Positions 20,470 to 29,904 of a stretch of 64,000 nt of DNA are shown piece by piece. A program made the translations under genes and the position numbers. Source of the stretch: Polytrichum commune (taxonomy: Eukaryota > Streptophyta > Polytrichopsida > Polytrichales > Polytrichaceae); assembly GCA_950295325.1 (NCBI GenBank), contig OX485809.1, positions 37,081,081 to 37,145,080 on the forward strand, in the 5' to 3' direction. The stretch's first letter is position 1. Each line of letters begins with the position of its first letter. Below the pieces are notes generated by a model, which saw nothing but the letters and a program-made list of their open reading frames with translations, searched no databases and was not told where the DNA came from.

Positions 20470-21822
20470 AGCTGCTCATGTATGTAAGATACAAAGGTCT
20501 TATCCAAGTAAGCATTGAAATTACAATTCAAGCATATCATCAAATGAGAATGTTGAACTAGATGTAAGGGGATAGTAAAACATAAATATACAAGTAGGCA
20601 AAAAGTTTTTATTACTACAATAGTCAAAAGGATTAGGGGAAAGAGGTACCCACCCCCTTCTTTCAGGTCGAGGCCTACTTCATTTGATTCTCACACCATT
20701 AAATTGAATTTTATTTCCGTTATGTGAAGGCCGATGCATTGCTTTGTTGTTTACCTCTTATCAGGCTTACCTCTTGGAGGTGGGCCTGCTGCAAATTCCG
20801 GTAGACCATGACACATTCTTTATAGTCTACCATGTAGGAATCCCTGTAGATTTTTCATCCATGATAATTTGTTTGGGCAATCAGACCTTCAACTTCTAGT
20901 GAGAAGTGAACTTGAATGATCTCCGCCTTTTCGACCAATGAGAGATCTCAGAATGCAATGGTCACGGTCGTTCATTCTTGTGTGTGAATTGGCCCTCACT
21001 CACATGATTAATGGGCATGTTCCAATACTATTTTGGTCACATTCACTTAGCCCACTGCAAGCCAACTCGTGTTGAGCAACTATTAACCAACGAACATGGG
21101 TGTTATATTCAGACATCAAGCTTGCAAATGTTAAGGCCCCGCGGAACATTTTTATGCAAGAAAGTGCTCGTGAGAAAACAAAGATTTGGCCTCAAAGGAG
21201 ACGAACACTCTTTTAAGGTACATTTAAATTCCTAAAGCAGTATGTCGTAAAGGAGACACATGTAAGGAGACACATTTCAAGTGACACGTATCCCTTACTC
21301 ACTCTTGTGACTTGGACTTTGATGAAAGGCAAGATAAAAAGTCATGTAGGCAGACGTAAAACAAGAAAACGAATCATTACAAGTGCGTGGATCCTTGTCA
21401 CCGAATGTTGTAAAATCAACACGTCATATATATATATAAAAGGTGAATAAATATCATACATGATTTATCATATTCTAAATCCAAAGAAGCTAGAATTCAT
21501 GATTGAAATGAGGATAGGGATACAAAATTGTCACAAAATCATAACAATTTGTAGTGTATGTTTGTAGTGTAACAAAACCATTATAAAACAATAACAAGCT
21601 ACAAAGTCAACGTAAGAAGGTCATGTTGCAAATTTGTTATAGAATTTGATTTGCTAATATTGTTACAACGTGGGTGTTCTAAAACCGTTCCAATTTATTC
21701 ATAACCAATCGCTCATCAAAAAACAACAAGATTTTTAAGAACCTGCTGCAATTTTTCATCCAAGAGACCGATATCTTCCATAATTCCCAGTCTATATAGA
21801 GTGAATTAGTTATGAACAATAA
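20470..21822. other. Host DNA between the two large transposons
   Basis: About 1.35 kb with no recognisable gene. It contains short AT-rich runs (for example TATATATATATA near 21427). The longest open frame (21011-21235) shows no domain. Confidence 0.5.
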
Positions 21823-21850
21823 AACACTATATTCGTTAAATTGAGACTTT
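21823..21850 (+). repeat. Left terminal inverted repeat of element 2
   Basis: Starts AACACTATATTCGTTAAATT and continues GAGACTTT. It matches the inverted right end with a single C/T difference. It is preceded by ATAA. Confidence 0.87.
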
Positions 21851-21974
21851 TTGGGCATTTTGAGACATTCACAAAAATAAGAACAAGGATAAATGGAACA
21901 CATATTGGAGAAAGTTGTAAGATGCGAACACTTTGAAGCGGGTGTTTAGAACAAGAACCCCATTAATAACTCAT

Positions 21975-22235
21975 ATTTGGGATTGTTTAGGGTGGGCAAT
22001 CCAAACCTTAGGCCAAGTTGAAGGGGAAATCTTAAAACATTCATATTATCGCACAAAAACTTGTATGAATATGGTTTAGGTAGGGCAATCCAAACCATAG
22101 ATCATATTGAAGGGGAAATATGTGAACCAATATAATATAACATACAAAATATTCCAAACTCATATTTGTGATGGTTTAGGTAGGGCAATCCAAACCTTAG
22201 ACCATATGGAAGGGGAAATCATGTGACACTTATAT
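21975..22235. repeat. Subterminal repeats of element 2, three units
   Basis: GGTTTAGGTAGGGCAATCC followed by AAACC, then a GGAAGGGGAAAT-like segment, occurs three times, with starts near 21985, 22073 and 22173. The spacing is about 90-100 bp and the set lies 160-410 bp from the left terminus. The core is an imperfect palindrome (GGTTTAGG...CCAAACC). It is possibly a transposase-binding region. Confidence 0.65.
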
Positions 22236-22360
22236 TATTGCAAAAAAAACATACAAAGTGTGGCATGTAAAATGCATAGCATGCTAACACCACACATCCA
22301 TTGGATAGTGCGACCCAAAATGTTCTTGCCTATGGCCCACAACCCTACGCCTACTATGGC

Positions 22361-23165
22361 CTATCTAGCCTCGGAGACTACCTCTTTTTCTTTTGCTTCA
22401 TTTTCTTTTGCTTTTTTTTCTTTTGCCTCTTTTTCTTTTGCTGCGGCTTCTTTTGCTCGCATTGCTTCAACATTCCTGAAAATCTCCGCCCCGCGACTAT
22501 AGCCATTCTTGGGGTGACCGCCATCAAAAACACATTTTGGATTCCGTCGGCCGCCCGAATTATACGACGAAGAATTCGAATACGATGAAGTGGACTGTCT
22601 TGCATTTCTGGTCATGGAGTAGAAACGCTCCAACTCGACGGACGCACTAGCCCGCATAGGTTTACGGGTGGGAGCAACCTGCAACGCGTCAATGCAAGAA
22701 CACATGTGTTAGTTTAGGGAGGAAGACCCAAACGTGTCACACGTTCAATTTTTAAGTGCGGGATGATTGTAATGCGCGGTTAACCATGTTTTTTGGGGGG
22801 GGGGGGTTCACCTTGTCACCGGGGGCGTTCCCGTCGGAGTTGGCGAGGAGGGGCAAGGCGTCCCGCAAAGGGATAGGAAGGGTGCCACTCTTCGTGGGCC
22901 GAGCGTCCATCCGCAGCCGCCGTTGAGGTGTAATACTGCCGCCGGGCCGAGAGGGGGACGTCCGGACGCATTTGCGATTTATGCCCTTGAGCGGCGACGG
23001 GGACGGAGATGGCCGGAAGATTTGCTTGGGTGGGGGGCTATCGACGACGCCGGCGTCGATAGGCTCCTTGGAGTAGTCGATGGTGGACGCGGCATCGTAG
23101 ACGGTCTCGTAGAAGAAGCTCCCCAAGTTTGATTCGTTGACGATCTCAATCGAGGGCTCCAAACG
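22361..23165 (-). CDS. Lys/Glu-rich protein of unknown function, element 2 cargo (two exons seen)
   Basis: Two exons join in phase. Exon A is 23165-22812: acceptor TTTTTTGCGCCAG upstream, donor AAG|GTGAAC. Exon B is 22678-22361: acceptor GCGTTGCAG, ending in a stop. The encoded segment starts RLEPSIEIVNESN, has a Pro/Ser-rich middle (PPPKQIFRPSPSPSP) and ends in a helical repeat of KEAKEK type (VEAMRAKEAAAKEKEAKEKK). The start is unresolved. A tiny first exon (ATG at 23279, donor TGT|GTGATA) would join in frame, but I cannot confirm it, and the HAD-like gene upstream shows no in-phase donor. No family is recognised. The C-terminal charged helix could be a coiled coil. Confidence 0.55.
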
Positions 23166-23292
23166 CTGGCGCAAAAAAGGAAACAAAACAAAACCCAAGG
23201 GGAGGGGGGGAGGGGGGGAGGGGGGAGCATGTGAAAATCGATATACAATTGAGGCATAATATATCACACACAATGGCACACCATGTAGTATC

Positions 23293-24057
23293 TCAAATGA
23301 GTTTATTATATTTCGCGTGAGCGTACAACTCTCTGTACATATAGTCCTTCGGATCCATGTATCTTTCGCCTATCGGATTACAACTAAGGAACCGGGGCAC
23401 GGGTAGTCCGCTCCCCACGAGCGTTTGAATGTACTTAAGTAGGTCTAACAAAAAGCGGTCTCGGACCTTCTCGACCGTCCACGTGGGGCAAACTATGAAG
23501 TTCGAGGTCGGGTTCAAAATGTTTTTGGAAGCGTTGTCGTCCACCATCAACGTGTTGTCACGGGTGGGGCGAACGTCGTAGGGACAGCCGACCATGGTCG
23601 GACGCTGGTCCCATACGACTGGCTTCAAGACCTTAAGAAATTGGTTTACGGCGGGGTTGTTGGGCTTTTTCACAACCCTGCCCTCGGGGGTGTATAACGT
23701 TCTACAAGAGTCCTGTCCTAGGACCAAGCACGGGGGTTGGAGTCCCTTGAAGATGAACTCCACGACGGCCTGGGTGTTCTCGGACTTCATGGAGCTCCAC
23801 ACGATCACCCACCATTTGGATAGGGCGACCTGCAGGAAGCGCCGAAGCCACGGGCGGAGGTACACTAGCTTGCTTTTGATGTACGCGGGGGGACCATCGT
23901 AGTTGGCGTCCTCGGGCTTGCAGAAAGGCACCGTGGGGACCCTCGGACAATGCACGCACTGGACAAGGACCCCGTTGAGGTCTAGCACCAGGAACCGGGT
24001 CTTGGGAGGCGAAGGTGGCGAGGGCAAAATCGGGGGGACCACCGCGCTGTCCTCCAC
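23293..24057 (-). CDS. HAD-superfamily FCP1/NIF-like phosphatase-domain protein, element 2 cargo
   Basis: About 254 residues show the order of FCP1-like HAD proteins. Motif I is FLVLDLNGVLVQ (about 22-33), motif II is VIVWSSM (84-90), and motif IV is LMVDDNASKNILNP (about 170-183). The nucleophile Asp is present but the usual second Asp of DxDx(T/V) is Asn. Plant FCP1-like relatives with DLNG exist, but the general-acid position is lost, so phosphatase activity is doubtful. The frame begins at a GTG. It is open upstream to a TAG near 24140 without any ATG, and a good splice acceptor (CTCGTCGCCGCAG) lies near 24103, so an upstream exon is likely. It ends KYNKLI at 23293. It lies downstream of the ParB-like gene on the same strand within element 2. 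Confidence 0.7.
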   Translation of the reverse strand: MEDSAVVPPILPSPPSPPKTRFLVLDLNGVLVQCVHCPRVPTVPFCKPEDANYDGPPAYIKSKLVYLRPWLRRFLQVALSKWWVIVWSSMKSENTQAVVEFIFKGLQPPCLVLGQDSCRTLYTPEGRVVKKPNNPAVNQFLKVLKPVVWDQRPTMVGCPYDVRPTRDNTLMVDDNASKNILNPTSNFIVCPTWTVEKVRDRFLLDLLKYIQTLVGSGLPVPRFLSCNPIGERYMDPKDYMYRELYAHAKYNKLI

Positions 24058-24587
24058 ACTCCTCGGAGAGGATCGGTGGGGAGCTGCGACGCTATGCTCC
24101 GAACCCTGCGGCGACGAGCGAGAGAAGGCGGACGAGGACTATGTTATGCTATGTCCATCTCAAGCAGAACGGAAATTTTGTGCAAACACAAGAAGAATTG
24201 GACCATTGGTGGCAACAAAAACATACAAGGGGAACAACATACATTGGGACACGGATGCAAACATATGGGCGCCAAAAATAATAATTTTATTTTTACAAAT
24301 CTCTATGTACAATTTGATTGGGGGGGGGGGGGGACCGCGGTGAACGAGGGCATTCACACTATCCTAATTCTACATCTACAAAATTGGTTGCGCGCCGCCA
24401 AGGTCGAGCATAGTCGAGTGCAGGTGAGACGAAGGGGATCGCGGGGGGGCACGTTGGGGGGAGGGGGAGCAAGTGTAGAGCATGGGGGGCAGGGGGTGTG
24501 CATTTCCTCCTAGCAAGGGGGACACGACCACGCCAACAAGACAATGACCCAGGAAGTTTGGGTCGGTCGACCCAAACTGGGGAGGGC
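24058..24587. other. Spacer between the ParB-like gene and the HAD-like gene in element 2
   Basis: It contains a G-run (near 24320-24333) and one copy of the element's palindrome (24556-24577), just after the stop codon of the ParB-like gene. No coding frame is convincing; it may hold an upstream exon or promoter of the HAD-like gene. Confidence 0.45.
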
Positions 24588-26084
24588 TCAGTGTATTACC
24601 TCGCCCTGGTCATGTCTCGACGATGTGGAAGCCTCCACCGTCCCCACTGCCCCGCCTCTCTCGCCACCGCCTTCTCCGACGACGTCAGGAACCTTCTCCT
24701 GCAAACGATCGGCATCAGGCCCTTGTCCTAAACCAATCTCCGCATTTGCATCATGCATGGGTTCATCGATTTGGTTAGGAGTAGAGGTATCACCAGGCCC
24801 TTGCAAGCCTTCAACATCTAGCATGGCCGTGTCTAGTTGACACCCATGTTGGTCAAGGGAGGACTGCGCTGCAACGGGGTTTGGGTCGCCCGACCCAAAC
24901 TGTCCTGCATCTGGAGAGGGCCCTTCGGACACTCCAGTGGATGGTGGGTTTGGGTCGGTCGACCCAAACATCCTGGGGTCGTCCGATTGGTGAGGGGGCG
25001 CCATGACTATCGGGGGCCGAAGTGGTGGAGGGCCCAAAGGGGAGGAGGCTCCAGAGACGCGCCAGATGTTGGGGTCATCCACTTGCTGGACCGGCGCGTA
25101 CGGAACTTGGTGGGGCCGCATCAAGTGCTGGAAGCTGAAAGACGATTGCGGCACAGGCTGCTGAGGAATGCTCTGCGGAGGGAAGCCGGGGGGCAAGTGT
25201 GGGAAGGAGCTGGAGGGAGCCACCACCAAACCTTGCGCCCACATTCCTTGTATCACTTGTGATATCAATTCGGCGTGGGACGGAGGTTGGGCCATCGCCC
25301 TCTGTCGTTCCTGCTCCAACAGGAGAGCCCTTAGCTCTGCTACCTCGTTCCGCATTGAGGGTTCTTCTGCGGCAGCCTTCTGCATGCGGACTCGCTGCTC
25401 CTCGTCCCTCCTCATCTTCTCGTTCGCCTCCTCCACAGTCAGGACCTCGGGCTTCACCCTAACCATGCCAGCGAACGCTGTCGGGGACGGGGGATCTGAT
25501 CTTAGCCGTTTGGCGAGCTCAATGTCATCGTCGTCCTCGCTGCTTATGGCAATGGTCTCCTCCACGGAGTAGTCGCCATACAGCTTCTTCCCCTTCATCT
25601 TCCTCCTCTCCCTGAACGTGGCGGTCGCGTCCCTGGAGTACATGTCCCGTGCATCGTCCACCGTCAGGACGGGCACGAGCTTACTCTGCGGGGTTGCCGC
25701 CCGCATCGCCTTCTTCCGTTGAGGGGCTTCGGATTCTTGCGTGAAGCCCGTTGCCCCTTCCTCCACGTCGCCTTCCTTCTCCGCCTCCTCGTGCTCCTCT
25801 TCTTCCTCCTCCTCCTCGACATCGCCACCTTCTGTGCGGGACGGATTGCCCGGATGCAACCCGACAAGAGGTTCGGGTTCTTGGGTTGTGGCCCTCATGG
25901 CCATTTCTTCCGGGTTGATCCGCCTCACCCTATCAAGAGGGTTTTCGCCCCCCTGAACAACCTCGTCGACGTAGCTACCCGGGATCCAATCGAGGATGTC
26001 CATCTTCTTCGCCAACGATCTCTGCGTTCTGTAAAATGGCAGATCGCCATCCTCTATGTAGGAGTATATACTCAGCCCCGACAT
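24588..26084 (-). CDS. Last exon of the ParB/methyltransferase-like gene: acidic then Gln/Pro-rich tail
   Basis: The exon begins at acceptor GACTGTGTAG|ATGTCGGGG and runs 498 codons to a stop. Its first residues (MSGLSIYSYIEDGD) continue in phase from the preceding exon and complete a segment that resembles a methyltransferase SAM-binding loop. An Asp/Glu-rich block (a run of Glu near residue 95), a coiled-coil-like segment (NEVAELRALLLEQERQRAMA) and a long Pro/Gln-rich disordered tail follow. Two copies of the element's palindrome lie inside the coding sequence (24879-24900 and 24948-24969), where they encode FGSGDPNP and FGSTDPNP. The exon could be read as a free-standing gene, because it starts with ATG, but the flanking splice signals and phase favour an exon. 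Confidence 0.65.
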   Translation of the reverse strand: MSGLSIYSYIEDGDLPFYRTQRSLAKKMDILDWIPGSYVDEVVQGGENPLDRVRRINPEEMAMRATTQEPEPLVGLHPGNPSRTEGGDVEEEEEEEEHEEAEKEGDVEEGATGFTQESEAPQRKKAMRAATPQSKLVPVLTVDDARDMYSRDATATFRERRKMKGKKLYGDYSVEETIAISSEDDDDIELAKRLRSDPPSPTAFAGMVRVKPEVLTVEEANEKMRRDEEQRVRMQKAAAEEPSMRNEVAELRALLLEQERQRAMAQPPSHAELISQVIQGMWAQGLVVAPSSSFPHLPPGFPPQSIPQQPVPQSSFSFQHLMRPHQVPYAPVQQVDDPNIWRVSGASSPLGPPPLRPPIVMAPPHQSDDPRMFGSTDPNPPSTGVSEGPSPDAGQFGSGDPNPVAAQSSLDQHGCQLDTAMLDVEGLQGPGDTSTPNQIDEPMHDANAEIGLGQGPDADRLQEKVPDVVGEGGGERGGAVGTVEASTSSRHDQGEVIH

Positions 26085-26154
26085 CTACACAGTCCAAGTT
26101 ATATAGACATTAGAATTAGGCGAGGGACATAAACAAGACCAAGTACAATGTGTA

Positions 26155-26320
26155 GTTTGGGTCGATCGACCCAAACCAACAAAGAACCTAGTTTGGGTCG
26201 ATCGACCCAAACCAACAAAGAGACTAGTTTGGGTCGATCGACCCAAACCAACAAAGAGCCTAGTTTAGGTCGATCGACCCAAACCAACACAGAGCCTAGT
26301 TTGGGTCGATCGACCCAAAC
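26155..26320. repeat. Five palindromes at an exact 36-bp spacing, inside an intron (element 2)
   Basis: Copies of TTTGGGTCGATCGACCCAAA (flanked by G and C) begin at 26155, 26191, 26227, 26263 and 26299. The 14-bp spacers are nearly identical (CAACAAAGAGCCTA). The set lies in the intron between the 26349-27680 exon and the 24588-26084 exon. Confidence 0.9.
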
Positions 26321-26348
26321 TGCGCACGAGTTATAGAAAGTCGCTTAC

Positions 26349-27983
26349 CATGGCAGCATAGATAGGTTTAGAGCCTCCGAAGACGTTGAAGATGCAATCC
26401 CCTCTCCTCGTCAGCGTCCTCATCATTCTCACGTAAAATTCCATCCGCAGCTCATCTAAAGGATAGTTCGCGTATTTAGCCTCGTCGTAGAGGCACTTGT
26501 TGACACCCAACCCTTCTGGAACTTGGAAGAGTTTGTCCATCCGGGATATAGGGTGGTTCGGCACCTTCAGCAACTCCGCTTTGTACACGAAGTACAAACA
26601 CAAGACGTTGACGAACTTGGTCTTCTTGTCCCTCAACGTCGTGTAAGCTCCCTCCGCCGGTGCGGCGATGTAATGAGACTTGGAGACTGCATACTCCGGC
26701 TGCAGTTTCCGGGCAAGCTCGTACACCTGCTCCGCCCTTCTATCCTCGACTATCCAAAGCCAGATATCTACCTCCCTGAACTTAGGGCTTGCATAATCGA
26801 CGAACTTAGATAGGAAGGGGTCATAGAAGAGGGTGCTCATCGTGCCCTCAAATGAGCTTCCAGGAATATTCCTGAAATCAATCATCCCAAAAGGAAAGCG
26901 GTCCCTTGCTTTCGTCCTTATTACCATTCTGGCGTCTTGACCTGGCCAGCCCTGAATTTTCAACGGGTCGGCGGTGACAAGGTTGAAGTACGCTTCCCCT
27001 TCAAACTGGACAATCTTCTTCTCCTTGATGAAGTTCGAGAACGCACGCGCTGTGTGATCCGGAAGCGCCCGGTTCTTCCCACCCTTCACCATCTTGGCCC
27101 GCAAGAAGTCGTCCCCCGCTTCCCTTATTAGAGCCGCCATGGAGGCACTGGTGAACTTATATTCAGCTTTGAATGCTCTCCAGTTAGCCTCATGGACCTC
27201 GCCGTCCACGACAATATTCCTCTCTGGCACTAGTTTATGCAGCTCCTGCACGATAGTCGTCTTCTTTTTCCTGTTATCCGTCCATTCCTTCATGGTGTAG
27301 CATGAAGGAACGAAGGATTTGGGCTTTTGGAAGACAATCTTCGGGTGCACCCAACACCTCTTCGCCGTGGGTGCCACGTGCAGGATGTGAGATGCCGCCT
27401 TCTCCACCTCCGTCTCTGACAGCCCTTGAAGAGTTCTAAAGAACTCTCTCACGAGAGGCTTCATCTGCTTGAAGCGCGAGGTTTGGCTGAAGAAAATGCC
27501 AGTGTCGGGGTCGATCAAATCCCCCGTCTCGTGCTTTTCAAACACGGTTTTCCACTTCCTCCAAACTGAGTCAGATGCTGTAATCAAGTAAATCTCCCCC
27601 TTGAGGTCGCTGTATTTCTTCTGCTTGTGGCTCGAATTATCAATGGAGGAGAATTTGTTGATCATTTGGTATTTGAAATCCTGCACGTCCACAAAACAGA
27701 ACATTTGAATGCGTGTTAGATATGTACATGTGATTTCCAACCCATATCATGACCAACATCTGCAACAACAGTTTGGGTCGATCGACCCAAACTAAATAAA
27801 CTAGCTGCATCAGGAGTTTGGGTCGGTCGACCCAAACTAAATAAACAAGGCTGCATCAGGAGTTTGGGTCGGTCGACCTAAACAATACTCACCTCCCATT
27901 TGGGATTCTTGTCCTTCGCATTCTCCCTCTCCTTGGGAGGCCTACCATAGAACTCCCACACCTCCCGCGAGGCCATGATATTC
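26349..27983 (-). CDS. Middle exons of the ParB-like gene: region resembling an N4/N6 DNA methyltransferase
   Basis: Exon 27983-27893 (reading NIMASREVWEFYG, acceptor GGATAAG, donor GAG|GTGAGT) joins in phase to exon 27680-26349 (acceptor GTGGACGTGCAG, donor ATG|GTAAGC). The large exon encodes about 444 residues. Its end, LTRRGDCIFNVFGGSKP followed by IYAAM, then MSGLSIYSYIEDGD from the next exon, matches the pattern of the SAM-binding motif of beta-class N4/N6 DNA methyltransferases (GD-hydrophobic-x-D/N-x-F-x-GS...AA...G...E-D). I do not find a clear DPPY/DPPW catalytic motif; YDPFLSKFV is the nearest, so activity is doubtful. ParB-like domains fused to such methyltransferases are known in phages and mobile elements, which supports the reading. 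The family assignment is by eye only. Confidence 0.55.
27771..27883. repeat. Three palindromes in an intron of the ParB-like gene (element 2)
   Basis: Copies begin at 27771, 27816 and 27862, spaced 45-46 bp with related spacers (CTGCATCAGGA). They lie in the intron between exons 27983-27893 and 27680-26349. The third copy has one mismatch in its right arm. Confidence 0.88.
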
Positions 27984-28629
27984 CTTATCCAGGATGTGGG
28001 AACACGCGAACACCAAAAATGTCCGGATTGGCGGTTTTAAGTGCCTAATCCGGGTTGTCCGGATGACCCTAGTATCGTCCAGGGATTCTGTGAAGTGTAG
28101 GAGGTAGAGATTTTCCGGAACTGTTTGTTTCCCCTCTTCTTTTATATTTTCCGGAAATCCTAGTTTCCGGCCTTTTTGAAGTCCTCCTGTATCTGGAACT
28201 TCCTCTTCCGGATTTGACTCCTAAGTCCCAGACGGATTGTTTCCTCCCTAAAATATCTTTGTACTACGTTCTATCCTCCCTTAATGATGGGTATTTTCCG
28301 GTGAAGACGTCCTTCTCTAGAGGGGGGTCCGGATCTTCCCTCACAACCAAGCCGGATTGATCAGGTCCGGATTGGCAGGTCACACAGGGAGTCCGGATTA
28401 CCTCCTAGGACCACAACGACAGGAGGGTGCCGGATTCCACGAAGGGGGGTAAGCTCAACAGAGTGAAAGAGTGATCTGTACCACGTTCCGGAATATCTTG
28501 TCTCTACGCTACTCGGATATCCGGATCGATGGTGTCTCCTTCCCCCTTCCTCCGGATCTGTATCCCCTCATCCGGAATCCTAACTTACTCCTATACTTCT
28601 CCGGATCTCATCCGGCTAGTACTACCTTT

Positions 28630-29190
28630 GGCTCTACTGAATCCGGGCTAACTAGGCGATCCGTACCATTTTCCGGATTGGTCCGTCTAAAGGCGGTGGG
28701 ACCTCTTCAGAAGCTCGGATGGCATGAATCCGGATCCCTCCCGGACTTCACCCAATCCTCCCAGCGGCTATCCCACCTAGACGTTTCCCGACCAGCCGGG
28801 AAAATGAGGTTTCCCTCCCACTACACCCGGAAAGGTTCTGGAAGGTAATGACTAGTGATCTGATCCGGGTCTCCCCTTCCGGCGGACGGATCCGGTATAC
28901 AACTGCCTGGGGCTCTACTAAATCTGAGATAACTGGGCGATCCGTACCACTTTCCGGATTGTTCCGTCCGAGGGCGGTGAGACCTCTCAAAAGATCGGAT
29001 GGCGTAAATCCGGATCCCTTCCGGATTTTACCCAGTCCTACCAGCGGCTATCCCACCCGGACGTTACCCAAACATCCAGAATAGTGAGGTTTCCTTCCCA
29101 CTACACTCAAAAAGGATCCCTAGGCTTGCAACCGGATCTAATCCGGGTTTCCTCTCCTTTGTCCTATTCGGACTTCCTACTCCTTCCTTA
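28630..29190. repeat. Tandem duplication, period 281 bp
   Basis: GGCTCTACT starts at 28630 and again at 28911. The following sequence (GGCGATCCGTACCA, TTCCGGATTG, then GCGGCTATCCCACC, then GAGGTTTCC) is shared in order with scattered differences. Confidence 0.85.
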
Positions 29191-29397
29191 CTTCTAGCGT
29201 ACAACAACCTCCCAATCCGTCCGTGCACAAAACAAATGAGAATAGGTGAAGATCTAGAGTTTTATTGAGTAGGGAGCAACACAATACAACAATGGAGAAG
29301 GAACACTTCTCCAGCTCCTTATTCAACCTTAAGTAGAGGCTGTGATCCCTAACTAAGGGTGGCGGCCCAGGCGGCCGCCCTGGAAAACCCTAACTGC

Positions 29398-29457
29398 GAG
29401 AAATCCGGAACTTCGGACTTTCCGGATTTCTCGGAAGATCCGGAATTCCCGGATCTT
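29398..29457. repeat. Two adjacent hairpins containing CCGG
   Basis: GAGAAATCCGGAA at 29398-29410 pairs perfectly with 29420-29432, and AAGATCCGG at 29435-29443 pairs perfectly with 29449-29457. They lie inside the CCGGA-rich insertion. Confidence 0.8.
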
Positions 29458-29904
29458 GATCTGCTGACACAAAATTTGAATTGCATGCTCGCCTAAGTCT
29501 GATCTACCTATTCCTGCTGTCCTAATTCTGATCTACCTACAGCTGCATGCTTAAGTCTAATTCAAGTGGTGTGGTGCTTTTTCGCCGCCTTTCCATTTTT
29601 GGTTTGACTTGGTAATCCGTTGATGGCGGAAGCTCCTCCTCCGGGGGCAAAATAGTCTCCTTGGTTGCTGAAGGCCCTAGCCGCTGAAGGCCCGGTTTGC
29701 TCCCGGGATCCGGAATTTGACTTAAATTCCGGTCCGGCCAAAGTATCAGTTTTAACCATTTTATCGTGTAAGGCGGAGTTCAAAAACCCATTATTCCTAA
29801 TACGGCTAAAACACTCAAATAAACCTGATTACCCCTAGGTTAGCATGGTAAAATATGGAATTTGGATCCGTATTTCCGTATTTCCGTATTCCGGCGAAAA
29901 AGTG

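Larger units (their letters stand above)
28005..29900. mobile_element. CCGGA-rich insertion splitting the ParB-like gene
   Basis: About 1.9 kb is dense in TCCGGA/ATCCGG motifs that are rare elsewhere in the window. It lies between the ParB-like exon, which loses its conserved-looking reading near 29900, and the next exon near 27983. A tandem duplication of about 281 bp (28630-28910 and 28911-29190) and two hairpins (29398-29457) lie inside. I could not find clear terminal inverted repeats or a target duplication, so the limits are approximate and an oversized intron is an alternative. No coding frame is convincing. Confidence 0.5.

Noticed and set aside
18669-24107. A shared string TGCTCCGAACCCTG in the kinase gene (near 18670) and upstream of the HAD-like gene (near 24094), both encoding QGSEH
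   Set aside because: A match of this length is expected about once by chance in a window of this size, and the flanks do not match.
26155-26320. CRISPR-like array: 22-bp repeats with 14-bp spacers at constant spacing
   Set aside because: The spacers are nearly identical, the repeats are full palindromes, the setting is a plant intron and no cas genes exist. It is a minisatellite-like cluster of the element-2 palindrome.
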